Shown here: positions 58,222-64,000 of the stretch, one piece after another
Position numbering within the stretch: the stretch's first letter is position 1
How the letters are laid out: each line of letters opens with the position of its first letter
Origin: Nitrospirales bacterium LBB_01
GTDB lineage: Bacteria > Nitrospirota > Thermodesulfovibrionia > Thermodesulfovibrionales > Magnetobacteriaceae
DNA: 64,000 nucleotides
Direction of reading: 5' to 3'
NCBI GenBank assembly: GCA_004376055.2
Contig: CP049016.1
Span: 1,302,001 to 1,366,000, forward strand
Notes under the pieces: model-generated
The model's database searches: none
Told to the model about the DNA's origin: nothing
What the model saw: the letters and a program-made list of their open reading frames with translations, nothing else
Translations under genes and position numbers: made by a program

Positions 58222-58305
58222 CTATCCGCAGATGGCACAGATAGATGCAGATGGAAAATACAAATCTGCGAAAATCTGCGCAATCTGCGGAAAAAGTCCT
58301 TTTCC
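58222..58305. repeat. CGCAGATGGCACAGAT repeat copy
   Basis: TATCCGCAGATGGCACAGAT with CTGCGCAATCTGCGG on the other arm, an inverted pair of the CGCAGAT family between two convergent genes. Confidence 0.75.
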
Positions 58306-58318
58306 TACTATCCTTGAC

Positions 58319-58843
58319 TTATAACTCAGGCGGCTCCAGATGATCTTTTATATACGTATCAATGGTGTTATCTAAAGATTTTTTTATCGCCCAATTTCTT
58401 AAACTATCCCTCTCACCACTGTATTGCATGTAGGGCACCGACTGTCCGCAGCTTGTCTCAACTGCATATACCCGGTACCGGATAAATCTCCTTATAACGG
58501 CTGGATTGGTTTCCTTAAAACTTCCTGCTGCATCTAAAAATTCTTTTGTATGTCTCTCTATTAACTCGCCTTTACAAAAAATCCTCAATATTTTTGGAGT
58601 TTCAGTAAAAGACGTAAACATAAGAGTAACCTGACCGTTATCTCTAATATCTCTTGCAGTTCTGTCGCCGCTTCCGGGATAATCCATATATAGCATCGTA
58701 CTGGAGTCTATGATTTTAAGACACTCATACCCCTTAGGTGAAAGATTGACCTCTTTGCCGCTTGATGATGCAACAAAAAACACCTTTTGCTCCTTAATAA
58801 ATTCTATGTCCTCTGCTTTTAACGACTTATACTGTGTGCCCAC
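58319..58843 (-). CDS. Pyridoxamine-phosphate-oxidase-like flavin protein
   Basis: A 174-residue PPOX-like split-barrel protein: [20 protein letters not shown], then [17 protein letters not shown], the FMN-phosphate site. It probably binds FMN or F420/heme. It overlaps the chemoreceptor gene by 17 nt, so the two are co-expressed. The function is unknown. Confidence 0.82.
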   Translation of the reverse strand: MGTQYKSLKAEDIEFIKEQKVFFVASSSGKEVNLSPKGYECLKIIDSSTMLYMDYPGSGDRTARDIRDNGQVTLMFTSFTETPKILRIFCKGELIERHTKEFLDAAGSFKETNPAVIRRFIRYRVYAVETSCGQSVPYMQYSGERDSLRNWAIKKSLDNTIDTYIKDHLEPPEL

Positions 58844-60371
58844 TACTGATTAGTCTCCTACCGGATATATCCACATTATTGCCGGTTCTGAAAAAAGATA
58901 TAGCATTTTGTAGTTGTTCAGCTTGCGATGTAAGCTCCTCAGAGGTGGATGCCATCTCCTCAGAGGCGGATGCGTTTTGTTGAATCACCTGGTCAAGCTG
59001 AGTAATCGCTTTGTTTATCTGCTCGGCTCCAATATTTTGCTCATTACTTGCCGCAGTTATTTCCTGTACCAGCTCTGCCGTCCTTTGAATATCAGGTACC
59101 AACTGTTTAAGCATATTTCCTGCTTTTTCTGATACTTTTACAGTTGTAGACGATAACTGACTGATTTCTCCTGCAGCTTTTTGACTTCTTTCCGCTAATT
59201 TTCTCACTTCTGATGCTACTACGGCAAAACCCTTACCGTGTTCACCTGCGCGTGCAGCTTCAATGGCAGCATTAAGCGCTAGGAGGTTAGTTTGTCTTGC
59301 GATTTCCTCTATTATGGAGATTTTGCTTGCGATTTCTTTCATGGCTGTCACTGCCTCATCCACAGCCTTTCCGCTTTCTTGAGCGTCCTGGGAGGCTTTA
59401 GCTGACATACGTTCTGTCTGCTGGGAGTTATCTGCATTTTGTTTAATATTGGACGCCATCTCCTGCATTGACGATGATACCTCCTCAACTGCCGCTGCCT
59501 GTTCGGTAGCGCCCTCGGATAGCTGCTGAGCGCTTGTGCTTAACTCCCCGCTGCCAGCAGTTACCTGCCCTGAGGCCTCTCTTACCTCGCTTAAGATGTT
59601 TTTTAATTTTTCAAGCATGGTCTTCATAGCTAAACAAAGCTCTCCTAACTCGTCTTTTGATGTGGCATCAATATCCACAGTTAAATCACCTTGTGCCATT
59701 TGATTTGCAGTATCTACAGCTTTCTTCAAAGGAATTGTAATACTGCGGCTAATCCAAATGGTTATAATGACGGCAATAATTAGAATAATTGCTATAATTG
59801 CCGCCACATTCATAAGTGTAGAGTTCAATACATTTAAGATACCATTTGTATTTTCCTTGATTTCTTTAGTCTGTTCCTCTCTGAAGTTCCCTGCTTTTTC
59901 TTGCAGCTCGGAAGATAGTTTATCAAAATCCTCCATTATTTTGTTTCCTGCGTCTATTCCCTGATTAACGTATGCATCTGCCATTCTCTTACCCTCAGCA
60001 TAGTATCTGGCAAATAAACCTTTTAATTCTTCCATTTTTTGTAGAGACTTAGTATTGTTTTCAGACCTGTACATCCCAATGACTTTATCTATTTCTTCAT
60101 TAAACTTTTTTGCAGCCTCTTCTGCATCTTTATAGCCGTCTGTATTATGTGTTGCAGATACGTCTGTTAAAAATTGCTGCACCTGAGTTATGTTTAAAAC
60201 CATATCGTCTGCAATAAGAGTATATGGCAGGCTCTCATCCTTAACTTGTTTGACGTTTTGTTTTATCTTATTGAATCCAATGTAAACGCCTCCAGCTATA
60301 ACTAATATAAGCAACATAATAATTCCAAAACTACCGCCTATCCTTGTTGCAACTTTCAAATTCCTAAACAT
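58827..60371 (-). CDS. Methyl-accepting chemotaxis protein
   Basis: A 514-residue receptor. A membrane helix at residues 12-32 starts the protein, a four-helix-bundle sensor follows, and a second helix lies at about 185-205. HAMP follows ([19 protein letters not shown]), then the signalling hairpin tip [20 protein letters not shown] with its conserved [16 protein letters not shown] precedes the ATG. It senses an unknown ligand. The PPOX-like protein encoded on its tail may be related. Confidence 0.95.
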   Translation of the reverse strand: MFRNLKVATRIGGSFGIIMLLILVIAGGVYIGFNKIKQNVKQVKDESLPYTLIADDMVLNITQVQQFLTDVSATHNTDGYKDAEEAAKKFNEEIDKVIGMYRSENNTKSLQKMEELKGLFARYYAEGKRMADAYVNQGIDAGNKIMEDFDKLSSELQEKAGNFREEQTKEIKENTNGILNVLNSTLMNVAAIIAIILIIAVIITIWISRSITIPLKKAVDTANQMAQGDLTVDIDATSKDELGELCLAMKTMLEKLKNILSEVREASGQVTAGSGELSTSAQQLSEGATEQAAAVEEVSSSMQEMASNIKQNADNSQQTERMSAKASQDAQESGKAVDEAVTAMKEIASKISIIEEIARQTNLLALNAAIEAARAGEHGKGFAVVASEVRKLAERSQKAAGEISQLSSTTVKVSEKAGNMLKQLVPDIQRTAELVQEITAASNEQNIGAEQINKAITQLDQVIQQNASASEEMASTSEELTSQAEQLQNAISFFRTGNNVDISGRRLISSGHTV

Positions 60372-60516
60372 TCAGCTCTCCTTTGTAATATACTTATTGT
60401 GACTTATGATACATAATCATATATTATAAGAATATAAAAATGCAACAATAAATATATAATGAGAGAAATGATGGAAAAAGAATCTCTTTTTTTGTACTGC
60501 TATGGTTTACATGTAT

Positions 60517-60933
60517 CTATGGCTGTCCGGGCACCTTTGCTAAAAGAGTGGCAAGCATATTGTAGAAAAATAAAGCTATTGATATAAACTCTATAAAACC
60601 AAACACCGGTGCAAGCCCCAGAAACCACTGCCATGAGGATACGTATTGACAAGGTGAGTAGAAAACTGCCATGCCGATAAGTCCAATATTAGCAAGCCAA
60701 AACTGAACCTCGCCAATTTTAACACTTTTAAGCGGCCGCCCTGAAAACCTTGGCAAAATATGATACCCTACGCCGTAAATCATCATTGAGACCCATCCAA
60801 GAACCATGAAGTGGGAATGTGCAAATTTAAACGAATGAAATTTTGGTCCAATAAGCATAAACACTCCCATAAAAGACGATGCACATAAATACACTATACT
60901 CATCACTATAAAATTTCTTACGAATTTATCCAT
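60517..60933 (-). CDS. Small heme-copper-oxidase-like membrane protein
   Basis: A 138-residue protein with four membrane helices. KFAHSHFMVLGWVSMMIYG carries the two histidines typical of subunit I helix II, and YHILPRFSGRPL the loop after. It resembles a truncated cbb3/NorB-type subunit I, as in the NnrS-like or small cbb3 family. The heme-copper site is incomplete. Function unknown. Confidence 0.65.
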   Translation of the reverse strand: MDKFVRNFIVMSIVYLCASSFMGVFMLIGPKFHSFKFAHSHFMVLGWVSMMIYGVGYHILPRFSGRPLKSVKIGEVQFWLANIGLIGMAVFYSPCQYVSSWQWFLGLAPVFGFIEFISIALFFYNMLATLLAKVPGQP

Positions 60934-61016
60934 GTATCCTCCTGTTTTCTTTTTATACTAATACTACCACTTTTTTGCCGGTCTTATCCATGATAGAAAT
61001 CATACTCTGTCAAAGT

Positions 61017-62885
61017 TCAATTGCACAGCATATGGTATTTCTTGAGAATATCCCTGATTTCCTTGTCTTTATGCGGCTGGCTGCTTTGTAGTGTATTTCT
61101 CAATTGTTCTAACATGGCATCGATTTCAGGCTTTGTGCTGTATCCTTCATTCATTATCGTAAGTATTTTTTCATGCGATGTTTTAGAGATTTTCTCTGCA
61201 GTGGTGTAGAGTTCCTCTCTTAGTTTTTCGGCAGGTCTAAGCCCTATAAACTCTATGTCAATGTCTTTATACGGAGTCATGCCGTGAAGCCTGATTAACT
61301 CCTCTGCAAGCTCAAGAATCCTGACCGGTTTTCCCATATCAAGAATCATGATGTCGCCGCTTTGCCCAATCACGCTTGCTTGTAAGACAAGTGACACAGC
61401 TTCAGGGATTGTCATAAAGTAGCGTTCCATGTCCCTGTGTGTTACGGTAAGGGGTCCTCCTTTGCGCAGCTGCTCAAGCATAAGCGGCAACACACTCCCT
61501 CGGCTTCCAAGCACATTGCCAAACCTTACCGATATAAAACTCGTGTTGCCGGCCACCACCCTGCAAAGCTCCTCGGCAGCACGCTTGGTTGCTCCCATTA
61601 TCCCACAGGGGTTAACTGCTTTATCGGTAGAAAGCATTATGAATGTTTTCACCCCAAAACGCTCCGAAAGCTCAGCTATATTGTGTGTACCTAATACGTT
61701 AACCTTGATTGCCTCCGTAGGATTATGCTCCATCATAGGAACGTGCTTATAGGCTGCCGCATGATACACTTTATCCGGTCGGTAACGCATGAAGATTTCC
61801 TCAACTCTTGATGTGTCCGTTATATTGCCTATCACATAACTTATGTTTTGTCTTAGCGCAGGATAATGCTTACTGAGTTTATTTTCTATATTAAACATGG
61901 CCGTCTCATCCATATCAAAAAGCACAAGATGAGATGGTCTCAGAGCACACAACTGGCTGGCAACCTCTGAGCCGATTGACCCGCCTGCTCCAAATACCAC
62001 TACCTTATTACCCGACAAAAAATCCTTTATTTGCCCATAGTCAAGTTTTATTACCTGCCGTCCTATGAGGTCCTCTATTTTTAAATCCTCAAGAGAACTT
62101 ATTGCCACATTGACGTTGTTTTCTCCGTGCATCATGGGGGTGATTTTTATGTTTTTTATCCCCGAGCCGCGTGACATTTCATATATTCTCTTAAGCACGC
62201 CATAATCAAGATTGGTTATTGCTATAATAACCACCTGAATGTTGTATTGATATATGAGGTCTCTGAGTTTATCAATCTTTCCCAGCACCTTAATGCTGTG
62301 CACATAGGCGCCGATTTTATTAGGGTCATCATCAAGAAAACCGATTACGTTAAATTCCGGTACAAGCTGTCTGGATATCTCTCTGACCAGCATTTCAGCA
62401 GAGTTGCCTGCTCCGATTATTATTGTGCTCTTGCCCTCTTTACTCCGTTTCCGGCTTAGTATCTCGTGATAGAGGCGCTTGGAGATTCTTATGGCAGACA
62501 TAAACATTAGCGACAATATCCAGTCTATGACTACTATACTGCGGGGAAACACTATGCCGCCTCCCAACAGCGAACTAAATCGTGCTGTCTCCGGTAAAAA
62601 CATGTAATATATGACTCCTATAAGAACCATCTCAGAGGCTATTAATGAGTTAACAATTTTAATTAAGTCATTTAAGCCAACGTACCGCCATGTAATGCTG
62701 TAGATTCTAAATACGTAAAAAGTTGAGACTTTTACTATCATAAAAATTGGCAGAAAAAAAACTATTAGCTGCAGATATCTGTCCACAAGGTCAGAGGAAA
62801 AATCAAAACGGATGTAGAAGGCCAGGTATAGAGACGCCGCAATGATAAGAGTATCAGATAAGATAAAGTAAAATTTCCGCTTCAC
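61017..62885 (-). CDS. CapD/WbpM-type nucleotide-sugar dehydratase
   Basis: About 622 residues. Four membrane helices at the N-terminus, a CoA-binding-like Rossmann domain (IIIGAGNSAEMLVREI), then the SDR dehydratase domain VVFGAGGSIGSEVASQLCAL, given in part, with STDKAVNP in place of the usual SYK/YxxxK triad region. It makes 4-keto-6-deoxy sugar nucleotides for O-antigen or capsule. GTG 62885 with AAGGTG before it is a better start than ATG 62951. Confidence 0.92.
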   Translation of the reverse strand: MKRKFYFILSDTLIIAASLYLAFYIRFDFSSDLVDRYLQLIVFFLPIFMIVKVSTFYVFRIYSITWRYVGLNDLIKIVNSLIASEMVLIGVIYYMFLPETARFSSLLGGGIVFPRSIVVIDWILSLMFMSAIRISKRLYHEILSRKRSKEGKSTIIIGAGNSAEMLVREISRQLVPEFNVIGFLDDDPNKIGAYVHSIKVLGKIDKLRDLIYQYNIQVVIIAITNLDYGVLKRIYEMSRGSGIKNIKITPMMHGENNVNVAISSLEDLKIEDLIGRQVIKLDYGQIKDFLSGNKVVVFGAGGSIGSEVASQLCALRPSHLVLFDMDETAMFNIENKLSKHYPALRQNISYVIGNITDTSRVEEIFMRYRPDKVYHAAAYKHVPMMEHNPTEAIKVNVLGTHNIAELSERFGVKTFIMLSTDKAVNPCGIMGATKRAAEELCRVVAGNTSFISVRFGNVLGSRGSVLPLMLEQLRKGGPLTVTHRDMERYFMTIPEAVSLVLQASVIGQSGDIMILDMGKPVRILELAEELIRLHGMTPYKDIDIEFIGLRPAEKLREELYTTAEKISKTSHEKILTIMNEGYSTKPEIDAMLEQLRNTLQSSQPHKDKEIRDILKKYHMLCN

Positions 62886-63298
62886 TTTATCACCTTGCCG
62901 CAAAACCTGTTTCCATGCCGCAGACGGCAAGCCCCCAACACAAGGTAACAAGTCTCAAAAAAGACAATATGATTTTGTAATTGCGGCATTGTAATAATTC
63001 TGAAGTTGATTCTACGCTTTTATCAGGTTTTATGTCAAGCACGCATGATGGTTATATTTTTTTCATTTTATTTAGGTAAACACTACCCGTTGCGTAACTT
63101 GTTATATTAATATCTCAAACAAAATGAAAAAATGGTATTCCTTTTAAACTTTCTCTAACGGGTCTGGATTTTAGTGTGAAAAAATTCAAAGTGAGAGTTT
63201 CATAATGCTCATTGATTTATGATAAACTATCAAAGTTTTGGAAAAGATTTGATGTTCGACCATTTAGGAGCTAAGGTAAGAGTCAGCAGGTGATTAGA
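62886..63298. other. Non-coding gap
   Basis: AT-rich. Beyond possible upstream codons of the dehydratase I see no gene, repeat or strong promoter; CAGGTGA near 63290 is the likely ribosome site of the next gene. Confidence 0.5.
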
Positions 63299-64000
63299 AT
63301 GAAATTTAACATAAAGATACTGCTATCGTTTGTTGGGCTTTCACTGGTATCATTGCTTTTTTTTGGCTACATAGTGTGGCATGGCATGACAGAACTTAGT
63401 GACTACATTACTGTTATTAATGCCCGACTTGGAGAACTGGCACGACAAAACAACATTGACAAGCACAGATATGAGGCGGAAAAACACCTTATTGAAACAG
63501 CAGCAAGCGAGGTAGATATCCAGGTGTTGCATGTTAAAAAGATGGTGGCTTCCGCAATTCCTTTTATCCTGCTTATGGTTTTATGTGCGTCAGCCTTAAT
63601 AACAAGAAAAGCAACAAGATCTATAAAGTCTATTATAGAGGGAATAAAGAGTGTAGGACGTGGAAATCTACAATACAGGATGAGCATTACTGTCGGTGAC
63701 GAGTTTGAGGAACTTGCCCATGCCTATAATAAAATGGCTGATGAGCTTCAGGCATACGATTTAAAGCTAAAGGAACAGACTCAACAGCTCATAAATACAA
63801 ACGATGACATGGTTAGAGAAATATTGGTTCGCATGGAAAAAGAGGATATTGAAAATAAAAGAAATGCAGAGCGACTGCGCTTCAGGGACGCCCTTCTTTA
63901 TTTAAGCCGGAGGGATCTTTCAGAGCCAGATGCGGCATTTAAAAAAATAACCCTGTTGGTTTCAGAAACTATTGCAGTAGCGCGTGTAAGCATATGGCTG
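63299..64000 (+). CDS. HAMP/GAF sensor protein, N-terminal part (cut by the window end)
   Basis: The frame from ATG 63299 runs to the window end (234 residues). A membrane helix covers residues 8-26 (LLSFVGLSLVSLLFFGYIV), a sensor segment follows, and a second helix is at about 87-103 (IPFILLMVLCASALI). A HAMP linker follows (ARGNL-type: SVGRGNLQYRMS, GDEFEELAHAYNKMADEL), then a coiled coil and the start of a GAF domain (DAAFKKITLLVSETIAVARV). The output domain, kinase or cyclase, lies beyond the window. Confidence 0.85.
   Translation, partial: MKFNIKILLSFVGLSLVSLLFFGYIVWHGMTELSDYITVINARLGELARQNNIDKHRYEAEKHLIETAASEVDIQVLHVKKMVASAIPFILLMVLCASALITRKATRSIKSIIEGIKSVGRGNLQYRMSITVGDEFEELAHAYNKMADELQAYDLKLKEQTQQLINTNDDMVREILVRMEKEDIENKRNAERLRFRDALLYLSRRDLSEPDAAFKKITLLVSETIAVARVSIWL

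Overview
The window looks like bacterial accessory DNA of moderate GC. It most resembles the Nitrospirota, possibly the magnetotactic or Thermodesulfovibrionia-like branch. That placement is inferred from the GlgA / DUF4912 / GH57 trio, the long-form HisG, the high density of toxin-antitoxin modules and the small palindromic repeats. No rRNA, tRNA or CRISPR array was seen.

Layout. 0-4.1 kb: end of a surface-sugar cluster (radical SAM, DegT aminotransferase, GNAT, B12-type radical SAM). 4.1-16 kb: a plasmid-like maintenance region with a Rep_3 initiator, an iteron origin of 21-bp repeats, ParA (7.9 kb) and ParB (15.0 kb). Between these lie three toxin-antitoxin (TA) modules and an ABC / DUF1190 lipoprotein / glutathionylspermidine-synthase-like / DUF350 operon. 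16-19.3 kb: an operon of nucleotidyltransferase, HEPN protein and a membrane glycosyltransferase fused to a seven-bladed WD40 propeller. 19.4-26 kb: small orphan genes, Uma2, dienelactone hydrolase, a DHA2 drug exporter, decayed TA modules and many repeats. 26-44.7 kb: a surface-glycan region with a SPASM radical SAM, a phosphoheptose-isomerase-like protein, half a transketolase, a nucleotidyltransferase-kinase fusion, CysC, two B12-type radical SAM enzymes, a DegT aminotransferase, two zinc-ribbon methyltransferases, WbuC and a truncated gene. 45-51 kb: hisG-hisC-hisB embedded in a belt of TA modules. 51.2-52.6 kb: another B12-type radical SAM. 52.7-58.2 kb: two tandem cNMP-fold proteins, then glgA, DUF4912 and a GH57 branching enzyme. 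58.3-64 kb: PPOX protein, chemoreceptor, small heme-copper-oxidase-like membrane protein, CapD-like dehydratase and the start of a HAMP/GAF sensor.

The main themes are three. (1) A complete plasmid-type replication and partition set shares a contig with histidine and glycogen genes, so this is either an integrated plasmid or a second replicon. (2) A glycan pathway contains five cobalamin-type radical SAM proteins and a SPASM radical SAM protein. (3) There are at least fifteen TA modules, several visibly broken (frameshift, amber stop, truncation, no canonical start), amid at least four families of short palindromic repeats that nest inside one another. Several genes have a -10 box 6-9 nt before the start codon and no ribosome binding site, suggesting leaderless mRNAs.
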